In this document: positions 53,765-62,642 of the stretch, one piece after another
Numbering within the stretch: position 1 is the first letter of the stretch
Layout: each line of letters opens with the position of its first letter
Assembly: GCA_938074045.1 (NCBI GenBank)
Contig: CALJGI010000037.1
Coordinates: 1 to 64,000, forward strand
Source: an uncultured Halieaceae bacterium
GTDB taxonomy: Bacteria > Pseudomonadota > Gammaproteobacteria > Pseudomonadales > Halieaceae
Direction: 5' to 3'
DNA: 64,000 bases
The notes under the pieces: model-generated
Databases searched by the model: none
What the model saw: the letters and a program-made list of their open reading frames with translations, nothing else
Told to the model about the DNA's origin: nothing
Position numbers and translations under genes: made by a program

Positions 53765-55384
53765 TCAGGCCTTTTGCATTTGCTGTTCAGCATAGCTGGT
53801 TATAAAGGGATAGTCTGGTTTGCCATTGGCTGCTCGCTGCAGGTCATCAATAACAAAAATCTTTCGGGGCAGTTTGTAGTCGGCCAGCGCAAGACCCGCG
53901 TGCTTCAACACGTCGTCGACATCAAGGTTGTCAGCCGTCAGACCGGGGCCTTGCACGACGGCGGTCACCATGCGCCCGAAGCGAGGATGGGGAAGTCCGA
54001 CCACGAGTGCGTCAGTCACAGCGGGATAACTCAGCAGCACCCGCTCGACCTCGACGGTATAGACCTTCTCACCACCAGTATTGATCACTGTGCTGTCACG
54101 CCCCAGCAGAATCAGCATGCCGTCCTCCCGCACCATACACCTGTCACCCGTGTTCACATAGCGGACGCCATCTATCAGTGGGAAGGTAATCGCCGATTTT
54201 TCGGGACTTTTAAAATACCCCTGGGGTACATGCCCGGTGGTATAGGCGATGCCTATCTCATCACTACCCGGCACAACGTCGTTAAGATCTTCATCAAGAA
54301 TTCTGGTGCCGGGAAGCGGCCTGAAAACCCCCGCCTCCGGCGTCGAAACCGCCATCGCCATCGCTTCTGATGAACCCAGGGTATCTGATATGTGGAGGCC
54401 CGGATGATGGCTTAAAAATGCGGCTTTACAGTCGTCACTTAACGACGCGCCGGTGGAGATCAACAATCTCAGACTGGCGAGCAATTCCTCATCCCGCCGT
54501 CGCTCCAAAGCCTCCAGCAGCGGCAGCGCAAAGGCATCGCCGACCAGAGTAAGGCAACCAACCCGATGCTTTTTCAGCAAGTCCAGCGTCGTGTCAGCCT
54601 CAAACACAGCACCCGGCACGGTAACCAGAGTCGCACCCTGAGCAATAGAGGACAGCGCCGTGAACAATCCCGCGCCGTGCATCAATGGGCTCAAGGGCAT
54701 TAGCGCGGGCGGTTCACCTCTGCGCACACAGTTGGCGACATGCTCAGCCATGTCCTGAGGAGGATGCTCCAGTTTGAGTTTCCCCAGCGTATTGCCCGTC
54801 GAAATTTTCAGCTTGTGCCACAAATCTTCGTGTTTCCACATGACCCCTTTGGGGCTCCCTGTGGTGCCACCCGTGGCTATCAGGACAATATCATCCCCGG
54901 TAGTCGAGGGTTGAAAGTCGTCGCCCGCACAGTCGTACAGATTCTCCAGCAATTCGTATGGATGAGGGGCGTTGCTCTCGCCGACCTGGACAAACAGCAT
55001 GTCCTCGCCGAGGGCCTCGGCAACCAGTGATACCCGGTCGGAAAACTCGGCATCGTAGACCAGCACCGCCACCTCAAGGCTGTGACAGATATCGATCAGC
55101 TCCTGCTCCCGGTAGCGGTAGTTAATATTCAAATGCCGCATACCGGCCAGGCCGGTTCCAAAAAAGGCTTCCATATAGGCGTTGGAATTGCGCAGGAGAT
55201 GACCCACATGTGATCCCTGCGGCAAACCATTATCGGTTAACCAGGCTGCCACACCCAGACTGCGTCGCCGCAACTCGGCGAAGCTGATGACAAGTTCACC
55301 GTGCACCAACGCAGGCCGTTCAGCCAGCGGTGATTCACCCAGTTGGTAAATCGCCGCTGCGAGATTCCAATTGGTTTCGACCAA
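53765..55384 (-). CDS. FadD19-like acyl-CoA synthetase, paralogue B
   Basis: 539 residues, same length and block order as 43724-45343: NWNLAAAIYQLGESPLAERP, ATGGTTGSPKGVMWKHEDLW, LGSSEAMAMAV, GDRCMVREDGMLILLGRDST, INTGGEKVYTVEVE and RAANGKPDYPF. The start is probably TTG 55384 with GAGGTGA upstream in the end of the LLM gene. The two paralogues are clearly homologous but well diverged, so they may activate different acids of one pathway. It precedes the dehydrogenase in the operon headed by the SDR at 56449. Confidence 0.92.
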   Translation of the reverse strand: MVETNWNLAAAIYQLGESPLAERPALVHGELVISFAELRRRSLGVAAWLTDNGLPQGSHVGHLLRNSNAYMEAFFGTGLAGMRHLNINYRYREQELIDICHSLEVAVLVYDAEFSDRVSLVAEALGEDMLFVQVGESNAPHPYELLENLYDCAGDDFQPSTTGDDIVLIATGGTTGSPKGVMWKHEDLWHKLKISTGNTLGKLKLEHPPQDMAEHVANCVRRGEPPALMPLSPLMHGAGLFTALSSIAQGATLVTVPGAVFEADTTLDLLKKHRVGCLTLVGDAFALPLLEALERRRDEELLASLRLLISTGASLSDDCKAAFLSHHPGLHISDTLGSSEAMAMAVSTPEAGVFRPLPGTRILDEDLNDVVPGSDEIGIAYTTGHVPQGYFKSPEKSAITFPLIDGVRYVNTGDRCMVREDGMLILLGRDSTVINTGGEKVYTVEVERVLLSYPAVTDALVVGLPHPRFGRMVTAVVQGPGLTADNLDVDDVLKHAGLALADYKLPRKIFVIDDLQRAANGKPDYPFITSYAEQQMQKA

Positions 55385-55386
55385 AC

Positions 55387-56409
55387 CTATATCACCTCGG
55401 CAACCGTGCGCAGAGCCTCCACATTAGGTGACGCGATCAGCAAGGTGGTGACGCGCGAATCACGCCAGGCCTGCAGGCGATCCCGAATTCGGTCCCTGGG
55501 GCCAAGTAAGGCAATAGAATCGGCCAGATCGTCCGGCACTACCGCAACCGCCTCTTGCTTGCGTCCGCTCAAATACAATTCCTGGATCTTGTCGGCCTCT
55601 TCTTCATACCCCATGCGTACAAAGAGGTCCTTATGGAAGTTGTGCCCGGTACCCCCCTTCGCGCCCATGCCACCCACGTAAAGCGCAATGAAACTCTTCA
55701 CCCCAAACAGGGCTGACTCGATATCGTCCGTGACATTCACCGGCACCATCTGTGCTATTTCAAAATCCGGCGACGCATGCTTGAGAGATTCGGCATATAC
55801 CCTCTCGTCGTAGGGGTTGTAAAACAGCGGTAGCCAGCCGGCGCCAATTTCCGCTGCCAGGGCTACGTTTTTTGGCCCCTCGGCACCAAGATAAATGGGA
55901 ATATCTGATCGCAGTGGATGCACAATCGATTTCAGCGGTTTGCCAATACCCATCCCGTCATCGCCATCATAGGGCAGCGGATAGTGGGGACCGGCGCTGG
56001 TCACCGGATTTTCCCGAGCAAGGACCTGCCGCACGATGTCTATATACTCGCGAGTCCTGGCCAAAGGCTTGGGAAATGGTCGGCCGTACCAACCCTCCAC
56101 CACCTGTGGCCCGGACACACCCAGGCCGAGAATCATGCGACCCTTGGACATATGATCGATGGCCAGTGCATGCATGGCTGTGGATACCGGCGTTCGCGCA
56201 GACATTTGCACGATAGCGGTACCCAGTTTTATTTTCTCGGTATGCGCGCCCATCCAGCACAGCGGAGTAAAGGCATCGTTGCCGTAGGCTTCCGCCGTCC
56301 ACACCGAATCAAATCCGAGTTTCTCCGCTTCCTGAGCCATTTCCACCAGATTCGAGGGTGGCGCACCACCCCAATAACCGGTTGCCAATCCATATTTCAA
56401 TTCAGCCAT
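55387..56409 (-). CDS. LLM-class flavin/F420-dependent oxidoreductase
   Basis: 340 residues with the luciferase-like barrel: YGLATGYWGGAPPSNLVEMAQEAEKLGFDSVWTAEAYGNDAFTP as family start, GTAIVQMSARTPVSTAMHALAIDHMSKGRMILGLGVSGPQVVEGWYG, and GAEGPKNVALAAEIGAGWLPLF. The pattern is the TIGR03559-like group. It lies between an SDR and a ligase gene in one operon. The cofactor (F420 or FMN) and substrate are not visible. Confidence 0.88.
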   Translation of the reverse strand: MAELKYGLATGYWGGAPPSNLVEMAQEAEKLGFDSVWTAEAYGNDAFTPLCWMGAHTEKIKLGTAIVQMSARTPVSTAMHALAIDHMSKGRMILGLGVSGPQVVEGWYGRPFPKPLARTREYIDIVRQVLARENPVTSAGPHYPLPYDGDDGMGIGKPLKSIVHPLRSDIPIYLGAEGPKNVALAAEIGAGWLPLFYNPYDERVYAESLKHASPDFEIAQMVPVNVTDDIESALFGVKSFIALYVGGMGAKGGTGHNFHKDLFVRMGYEEEADKIQELYLSGRKQEAVAVVPDDLADSIALLGPRDRIRDRLQAWRDSRVTTLLIASPNVEALRTVAEVI

Positions 56410-56448
56410 GATTTATCCATCCCTTAAATGATTTGCGCCTCTGACGCT

Positions 56449-57186
56449 TTATCCCATGCACAGAGTGCCATCCACCAGCATCTCCGCACCATTAATGAAA
56501 CGGGCATCTTCCGATACCAGAAAAGCTACCATAGCGGCCACGTCCTCGGGTTTCCCCATACCTGCCACAATGGCGTTTTCGATGTCATCCCCGCCCTCTA
56601 TTCGTATGCCACGAGTCATGGGCGTGTCTATTGCACCGGGATGCACGGAATTGCAGCGCACGGGGATACCGCCATCGCGGCAGGCAGCCGCAATACTCTT
56701 GGTGAGTGAACGCACAGCACCCTTGCTCGCGGAGTAAGCCGGATAAGGCGCCAAACCCGCCATCGCCGCTATCGATGAGATATTGACGATCGCTCCCCCC
56801 TGTTCACGCATGGCTTCAAGGCCAAATCGGCACCCCAGAAAACACCCGGTAGCATTGACGCGCATGATATTTTCCCAATCGCTCAATGACGTGGAAAAGA
56901 TATCGGCGAGTAGCGCAATGCCGGCATTATTGACCAGAATATCCAGCCCGTTTTGAGCGGCACAGGTGTCGGCCACGCATTGCGCCCAATCCTCCTCCGA
57001 GCCCACATCAAGGTGCTGGTAACGCGCCTGCGCTCCCAACTCAGCTGCCAGTTCCCGGCCCGTCTGGTCGGCGATATCAGCCATGGTTACCCGGGCACCC
57101 GCCGCTGCCAGGCGACGGGCGATAGCCGCGCCGATACCGCTGGCAGCCCCAGTTACCAGGGCACTCTTTCCATCCAGGTTTTCCAC
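56449..57186 (-). CDS. SDR family oxidoreductase
   Basis: 245 residues: TGAASGIGAAIA, LVNNAGIALLADI, catalytic Ser in VNISSIAAMAGLAPYPAYSASKGAV with YSASK, and the C-terminus NGAEMLVDGTLCMG. It probably oxidises a hydroxyl of the substrate with NAD+. First gene of the operon 57186-50781, its start lies 69 bp from operator copy 7. Confidence 0.93.
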   Translation of the reverse strand: MENLDGKSALVTGAASGIGAAIARRLAAAGARVTMADIADQTGRELAAELGAQARYQHLDVGSEEDWAQCVADTCAAQNGLDILVNNAGIALLADIFSTSLSDWENIMRVNATGCFLGCRFGLEAMREQGGAIVNISSIAAMAGLAPYPAYSASKGAVRSLTKSIAAACRDGGIPVRCNSVHPGAIDTPMTRGIRIEGGDDIENAIVAGMGKPEDVAAMVAFLVSEDARFINGAEMLVDGTLCMG

Positions 57187-57219
57187 AAGAATCTCCGTCC
57201 CACCGACCGATCGTATCGG

Positions 57220-57270
57220 ACACTAGCAGAGGGTCAGTAATAAAACAAACCGTATTGACTGCTTTTGTTT
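57220..57270. promoter_or_regulatory. shared operator, copy 7, inverted
   Basis: Plus-strand core ACCGTATTGACTGC at 57249-57262; on the minus strand GCAGTCAATACGGT with TTGTTTTA following. In this inverted copy the arm TTGTTT (57248-57243) is a possible minus-strand -35, 17 bp before TAGTGT (57225-57220). It controls the SDR-LLM-ligase-dehydrogenase-DUF3604 operon; no plus-strand gene is near. Confidence 0.65.
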
Positions 57271-57300
57271 GGCGGGCCAACAGGTGGCCGCTATCGCCAA
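57269..57300 (-). terminator. imperfect hairpin after mocA-like gene
   Basis: TTGGCG (57269-57274) pairs with CGCCAA (57295-57300) and GGCCA (57275-57279) with TGGCC (57285-57289). It lies 34 bp beyond the stop of the MocA-like gene and next to operator copy 7. No T-tract follows, so intrinsic termination is only possible. Confidence 0.4.
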
Positions 57301-57333
57301 TTTGGGGGCATCACTGGTGGGTTTTACTAAAGC

Positions 57334-57909
57334 TTACTGTGACAACTGCCCGGGTTGATCGACATCGCGCAGGACACCCGTATCCCCGGTTTCAATAATA
57401 GATACGCGGTCGGGATATTTGCCAAGCAGAGCCCGTGCCCCCTGGTCACCTTGGCATTCCTCCAGGGCGGGGTAAAAACCCCGCCCAAAACAGACGGGGT
57501 TACCACGTTGTCCGGCATATGCCGGCACACATATTCCAGCGGAGCTCGCATGCACCGCCAGCTCTCTGTAGGTGCCGGGCTTCACCCAGGGCATATCGGC
57601 CAGGGCGACAATGCAGGCATCCCAATCCGGCAGGTCCGCAACACCTTTTGAAACACCTTCCGCCAGCGTGGCACCCATGCCCTCGTCAGACCGAGTACAT
57701 AGCATCAGAGGCACATTTCTCGCGCGGTATTGCTCACTCAACACACCATCGCGCTGCCCCAGGCACAACAGCACCGGTAAACCTGCCAGCTCAATATTTT
57801 CCAGCGTGACATCCAGTAGCACCCTGCCATCAGCCATGCTGGCACGGCGCTTATCGCTACCAAACCGTCGACCCCGTCCCGCCGCCAGCAGTAATACTCC
57901 GGTGGTCAT
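57334..57909 (-). CDS. MocA-like molybdopterin nucleotidyltransferase
   Basis: 191 residues of the MobA/MocA nucleotidyltransferase family: LLLAAGRGRRFGSDKR at the N-terminus, CIVALADMPWVKPGTYREL (Asp for metal) and PAYAGQRGNPVCFGR. MocA-type proteins attach CMP to molybdopterin for xanthine-oxidase-type enzymes. It starts 9 bp after xdhC, its usual companion. No xanthine-oxidase-type hydroxylase is in this window, so the client enzyme is elsewhere. Confidence 0.85.
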   Translation of the reverse strand: MTTGVLLLAAGRGRRFGSDKRRASMADGRVLLDVTLENIELAGLPVLLCLGQRDGVLSEQYRARNVPLMLCTRSDEGMGATLAEGVSKGVADLPDWDACIVALADMPWVKPGTYRELAVHASSAGICVPAYAGQRGNPVCFGRGFYPALEECQGDQGARALLGKYPDRVSIIETGDTGVLRDVDQPGQLSQ

Positions 57910-57918
57910 AGTTGTTGC

Positions 57919-58950
57919 TCAGCCAGACCGTGGCAACACAGCGCTCAGGCTGTGTGCAGAGGTGTCATACAGAGCGGCATGACACTCAGCCAGTATGGAT
58001 AGAGCCACACTTTCCGGCAGATCTCCACCCAGGTATAAACCGGCGGGGCCTGCCAGTGGTACGCGAAGATCATTTTCGACAATTCCCGCCATTTCCAGCA
58101 CTCGTATACGGCGCGAGACTGGACCCAAAAGTGCCAGATAACGCGGACTATGGTGCACCATTCTGGCGAGTACGGCGGCATCCAGACTGAGCTTATGACT
58201 CATTATCACCATGACGTCGATCTCGGCCAGGTCAGCCAACGCAGTAACATCGCAACTGAGCAGTCTATCCGCTGATGGAAAATGTTCAGCACGCGCATTG
58301 GCGGGGCGAGGATCCCACACGGTGACATGCCAACCCAGGGTAGACGACAACTGCGCCAGTGGTTCTGCATCTACACCACCTCCAGCAATAAATAGAGCCG
58401 GCGCCGGCCGTATAGGATTCAAAAACCAATCTTGCCCTGCTAAATGATATTTCTGAGGGGATTTGACTGCGGCGGCGGGAAAACCATCGGGGGGTACCGA
58501 GCCATTGGCAATCACCACTGTTGGGGGGCTGTCATCCGTGGCAGATATCGCCTGACAGAAAAGTGCTGCCCGTCGCTCCCCCAGTAAGCTGAAAAGCGTG
58601 GCAAGCCCACAGTACTCGTTGGCAGAATTAGCAACTCGCAAAAGAATATCGATGCTGCCACCGCACCCGATACCGAGTTGGTAGGCAATATCATCCTCGT
58701 CGCTACCATCATAGGTGATAACGCGACTACCGGTTCCTGTTGCCACTTTCCGTGCATTGATCGCGATATCGGCTTCGAGACAGCCACCGCTCAGTAGCCC
58801 CAATTGTTGTCCTTTATCACCGAACAGCATAAGAGCGCCGGCTTTGCGATACACCGGACCCCGGGTATCGATCACCGTACCCAGCACCCAGTCGCCATCG
58901 TCACGTTGCGGATACCATCGCGCCAACAGATCCAACACTTGCAGGCTCAA
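57919..58950 (-). CDS. XdhC/CoxI family molybdenum-enzyme maturation protein
   Basis: 343 residues. The N-terminal XdhC domain has LGTVIDTRGPVYRKAGALM, GLLSGGCLEADIA and ELGIGCGGSIDIL-like GIGCGG. The C-terminal Rossmann half has LFIAGGGVDAEPLAQL and LALLGPVSRRIRVLE. XdhC binds and sulfurates molybdenum cofactor before its insertion into hydroxylases. It lies 61 bp after the sarcosine oxidase gamma gene in the same orientation. Confidence 0.9.
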   Translation of the reverse strand: MSLQVLDLLARWYPQRDDGDWVLGTVIDTRGPVYRKAGALMLFGDKGQQLGLLSGGCLEADIAINARKVATGTGSRVITYDGSDEDDIAYQLGIGCGGSIDILLRVANSANEYCGLATLFSLLGERRAALFCQAISATDDSPPTVVIANGSVPPDGFPAAAVKSPQKYHLAGQDWFLNPIRPAPALFIAGGGVDAEPLAQLSSTLGWHVTVWDPRPANARAEHFPSADRLLSCDVTALADLAEIDVMVIMSHKLSLDAAVLARMVHHSPRYLALLGPVSRRIRVLEMAGIVENDLRVPLAGPAGLYLGGDLPESVALSILAECHAALYDTSAHSLSAVLPRSG

Positions 58951-59011
58951 ACTCTGCTACCCCCTTTGCCAACCCTGTCTTGAGCGGCACCCAGCGTACA
59001 CGGCGATGAGC

Positions 59012-59629
59012 TCAGGTTCCAGAAATGTGGCAACCCGATTCTGCACAGGCATCCACAATCCAGCGTGCAACATAGTCGATGAAACTGCGTCGTACGATAA
59101 GCTCGAAGTGCTCTTCCCCAACGCAACGAACCAAGGCGGTTGCCTTGGCAAAGGTGGTTTGTGCACAGCGACCCGGCCCAAACTCCCGCGGATGAAAATC
59201 GTAAACTGACGCTTTTTGCAATAGCTCAGCGACGCCAGCTCCCTGCACGGCAAGCAAGGATTGTGCGCTGCTTACATCCACAATGGAAACATGACCCTGT
59301 ATTGCCCCCCGCAATGCGGCCACCGGCTCGGCCAAAGTCGCTTGATCAACGACGGCCAGCCACTCATCGGGACCCAACCAGTAAATACTCGCCAGCTCGC
59401 TGTCAGCTGAGCGGCCTACCTCTGGAAGTTCGACATGCAGTACCGCTCGAACGCTCTCCCGAAAGGGTTCATTTTCCGGACTCCCGCGCAGGTTTAGGAG
59501 GATGCAGGCGCTGCGCTCGCTCAGCGTGACCGCGGCCGCGGCAGGATTGCGGTGCCGGGCACGCACATAGTGCAGTGGGGATTCCAGCACCGGAGCAAAC
59601 CTCTGACCCATTTCTGCTGACTCAGACAT
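59012..59629 (-). CDS. soxG: sarcosine oxidase gamma subunit
   Basis: 205 residues from the ATG at 59629 (GGGGAGAGG upstream), overlapping soxA by 8 bp. The GcvT-like small subunit is recognised by ACILLNLRGSPENEPF, IYWLGPDEWLAVVD and SAQSLLAVQGAGVAELL. It is the smallest conserved part of heterotetrameric sarcosine oxidase and completes the order beta-delta-alpha-gamma seen in this operon. Confidence 0.9.
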   Translation of the reverse strand: MSESAEMGQRFAPVLESPLHYVRARHRNPAAAAVTLSERSACILLNLRGSPENEPFRESVRAVLHVELPEVGRSADSELASIYWLGPDEWLAVVDQATLAEPVAALRGAIQGHVSIVDVSSAQSLLAVQGAGVAELLQKASVYDFHPREFGPGRCAQTTFAKATALVRCVGEEHFELIVRRSFIDYVARWIVDACAESGCHISGT

Positions 59630-62600
59630 GTTGCCTCTCCCCATCAGGGTCATAAAAAACCGTCTGGCAGATCACCGCTGCAACATTGCGCCCATCGGCC
59701 AGTGGGCAGAAAACCTTCTCTCCCAGGCGGTTGCGCCCGCCCTTAACCACGGCCAAGGCGATCGAGCGGCCAAGTGATGGACTGAAATAACTGGAGGTCA
59801 CGTGTCCCTGCATGGCCATGGGAACCGCCTGATCGGGCGTGTTAACAATTTGTGCGCCCTCTGGCAAAACCTCGTTTGGCTCGACAGTCCGCAGGCCAAC
59901 CAGTTGTTTGCGGTTTGTGCGTCTCGTGTCACTGCGTTCCAGAGAGCGTTTACCCAGAAAACTGAAGGATTTGTTTTTGCCGACAATCCAGTCCATTCCC
60001 ATATCGTCAGGGGTCATTGATCCATCGGTATCCTGCCCTACGATGATAAAGCCTTTTTCTGCGCGCAATACGTGCATGGCCTCGGTACCGTAGGGCGTTA
60101 TATTGAACTCTTTCCCCGCCTCCATGAGTCGTTCCCAGACATGACGGCCGAAATTCGCCGGTACGTTTACTTCGAAACTGAGCTCCCCGGTGAAACTGAT
60201 ACGGAAAATACGGGCTGGAACACCGGCGACTGTGGCGCTGTTCCAGTCCATAAATGCAAAAGCCTCGTCGGACAAATCAACATCGTGACAAACCCTGGCC
60301 AACACCTTGCGTGCATTGGGGCCGCTCAGTGTAGCCGTTGCCCAGTGATCAGTTACCGAGGTGAAGTACACCTGCAGTTCCGGCCACTCGGTTTGCCGCC
60401 ACAACTCCAACCAGCCCAGCACGCCTGCCGCACCACCCGTGGTGGTGTGCATCAAATAGTGACTTTCACCCAGGCAGGCTGTCACGCCATCGTCGAAAAT
60501 CATGCCATCTTCGTGCAGCATCAGACCATACCGGCATTTGCCCGGCGCCAATTTCAAATAGGAATTGGTATATACGCGGGTGAGAAACTCCGCCGCATCC
60601 GGCCCCTGAATATCGATCTTGCCAAGCGTCGACGCATCCAGTATGCCAACACTGTTGCGCACCGCCAGGCACTCCCGCTGCACGGCCTCTTCCATGGATT
60701 CACCGGCCACAGGGAAGTACCAGGGTCGCTTCCATTGGCCCACGTTTTCCCATGCTGCGCCTTGTTCGCTATGCCAGCGATGCATGGCGGTGTAGCGTTC
60801 CGGGTCGAACAGATCACCGACCTCACCTCCAGCCATGGCACCGAAGGTAACCGGTGTGTACGCAGGGCGAAACATGGTGGTACCGGTATCTGCAATAGAC
60901 TGATTTAACGTGTCGGCGAGAATGGCGACGCCATTAATATTACCCAGCTTGCCCTGATCAGTGCCAAAACCCAGTGCCGTATAGCGTTTGACGTGCTCAA
61001 CGGATTCATAGCCCTCGCGAGCAGCTAATTCGATAGCGGCTGCCGTCACATCCAGTTGAAAATCCACGAATTGAGAGGGCGCGCGACTGGTTGTTTTGGT
61101 ATGGGGTACCAGAAAAAGCGCCTGGGCAGGCTCTTCCAAAGCGGCGATGATGTCTGGCGATGGGGAGGAGCTCTCCCCCGCTCCTTGCCCTGCACGCAGT
61201 GCAGCGGCCGCACCCTCGGTCCGAGCTTGCTCAACACAAGCCAGAGGACAATAAATGCCCTGTGCCGAACCCACAGCAACCGGACCATCCGCATGGGGAC
61301 CGGGCACAAAGCCTATAGCCTCATCATCCCAGATCGGTCTAATCCCCGTATGTGAACTCAGGTGCACCACGGGGCTCCAGCCACCGGATGTTGCGATAAG
61401 GTCGCATTCCACCGGTGTCGCTGGTCCGGTCAGCGACTTGCCGCCGGCATGGATAGGTGCGAGCAGCGCGCCACTAACGCATTTTCTTCCGCTCGCCTCG
61501 ATAATCGCCGTTCCGGTGCGCACGTCGATTCCGCGTTCTCTGGCCAGACGCGGCAGTACTCCTTCGGCTTCCGGACGGGTGTCCGCGATGACAGCTATAT
61601 CGCACCCGGCTTCCTGCCAATCGAGAGCCAGCTGGTAGGCGTTGTCATTGGTTGTGCACAACGCCAGTCGCTGACCGGGAATCACGGCATATCTGTTGAT
61701 GTACGTCCGTACCGAGGAGGCGAGCATCACGCCGGGTAAATCATTGTTGGCAAACACCAGGGGACGCTCCTGTGCACCGGTGGCCATGATGATCTGCCGG
61801 GCTCGCACACGGTGCAAACGCTGCCGTGGCCGCCCCGGTGACGTCAGACCGCGATGATCTTCCAGCCGCTCCAGGATGCCCACAAAGTTATGGTCGTAGT
61901 AGCCAAAAGCGGTGCTACGAGGAAGCAGCAGCACATCGACGGAGGCCTCCAGTTCGGCCAGTGTCTGGTCGCGCCACTGCAGTTGTGCTGCGTCAGCTTC
62001 GCTGCCGCCCAGCGAGAGCAAACTTCCACCCATCTCTGACTGTTCATCAACCAGAATAACCCGGCTACCCTGTCGCGTCGCCTCCCGTGCCGCCGCCAGA
62101 CCGGCAGGACCGCCACCAATCACCAGAACATCGCAGTGCCGATTTATCTTGTCGTATCTGTCTGGATCCGGGTTCTGCGGAGCCCGACCCAGCCCTGCCG
62201 CTTTGCGTATAAAGTGCTCATAGGTCATCCACAGCCGGGCCGGCGCCATGAAGGTCTTGTAGTAGAACCCTGGTGGCAGGAAGCGGGCAAATACTCCCAG
62301 CAAGGCTATGACATCTACATCAAGATTGGGCCAGCCGCTGACACTGCGTGCTTCCAACCCCTCGTACAGCTCCACCTGGGTAGCTTTCAAATTAGGTACC
62401 GTCGCAGCGCCGCTACCCAACTGCACAATCGCGTTCGGTTCTTCTGAGCCGTGGCCCACAATACCGCGCCGGCGCCCGTACTTGAAGCTGCGTGCTACAG
62501 TCTCAACGCCATTGGCCAGCAGCGCAGAAGCGAGCGTGTCTCCAGCAAGCCCCCACATGGGACGACCGTCAAATGTGAAACTTACTTTCTGCTTGCGGTC

Positions 62601-62642
62601 CAATCGGCCACCAGCTGGCAGTCTGCGCTGGCTATCACTCAT
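59622..62642 (-). CDS. soxA: sarcosine oxidase alpha subunit
   Basis: 1006 residues from the ATG at 62642 (ATG 62648 is also possible; both overlap soxD). Order: N-terminal 2Fe-2S-ferredoxin-like region (FTFDGRPMWGLAGDTLASAL), a pyridine-nucleotide oxidoreductase domain with VIGGGPAGLAAA (about 175) and ATGAQERPLVFANNDLPGV, and a C-terminal GcvT-like tetrahydrofolate domain (QGPDAAEFLTRVYTN, YGTEAMHVLRAEKGF). With SoxB, D and G it demethylates sarcosine to glycine, passing the methyl group to tetrahydrofolate and making hydrogen peroxide. Related enzymes act on other N-methyl amino acids. Confidence 0.95.
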   Translation of the reverse strand: MSDSQRRLPAGGRLDRKQKVSFTFDGRPMWGLAGDTLASALLANGVETVARSFKYGRRRGIVGHGSEEPNAIVQLGSGAATVPNLKATQVELYEGLEARSVSGWPNLDVDVIALLGVFARFLPPGFYYKTFMAPARLWMTYEHFIRKAAGLGRAPQNPDPDRYDKINRHCDVLVIGGGPAGLAAAREATRQGSRVILVDEQSEMGGSLLSLGGSEADAAQLQWRDQTLAELEASVDVLLLPRSTAFGYYDHNFVGILERLEDHRGLTSPGRPRQRLHRVRARQIIMATGAQERPLVFANNDLPGVMLASSVRTYINRYAVIPGQRLALCTTNDNAYQLALDWQEAGCDIAVIADTRPEAEGVLPRLARERGIDVRTGTAIIEASGRKCVSGALLAPIHAGGKSLTGPATPVECDLIATSGGWSPVVHLSSHTGIRPIWDDEAIGFVPGPHADGPVAVGSAQGIYCPLACVEQARTEGAAAALRAGQGAGESSSPSPDIIAALEEPAQALFLVPHTKTTSRAPSQFVDFQLDVTAAAIELAAREGYESVEHVKRYTALGFGTDQGKLGNINGVAILADTLNQSIADTGTTMFRPAYTPVTFGAMAGGEVGDLFDPERYTAMHRWHSEQGAAWENVGQWKRPWYFPVAGESMEEAVQRECLAVRNSVGILDASTLGKIDIQGPDAAEFLTRVYTNSYLKLAPGKCRYGLMLHEDGMIFDDGVTACLGESHYLMHTTTGGAAGVLGWLELWRQTEWPELQVYFTSVTDHWATATLSGPNARKVLARVCHDVDLSDEAFAFMDWNSATVAGVPARIFRISFTGELSFEVNVPANFGRHVWERLMEAGKEFNITPYGTEAMHVLRAEKGFIIVGQDTDGSMTPDDMGMDWIVGKNKSFSFLGKRSLERSDTRRTNRKQLVGLRTVEPNEVLPEGAQIVNTPDQAVPMAMQGHVTSSYFSPSLGRSIALAVVKGGRNRLGEKVFCPLADGRNVAAVICQTVFYDPDGERQHV

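Noticed and set aside
15716..57270. Shared motif as nothing but sigma70 -35 boxes
   Set aside because: Conserved arms extend beyond the hexamer on both sides, copy 2 keeps the dyad without TTGAC, and copies 4 and 7 are inverted relative to their genes.
60072..60908. 278-residue plus-strand frame
   Set aside because: Antisense to soxA and without recognisable motifs.
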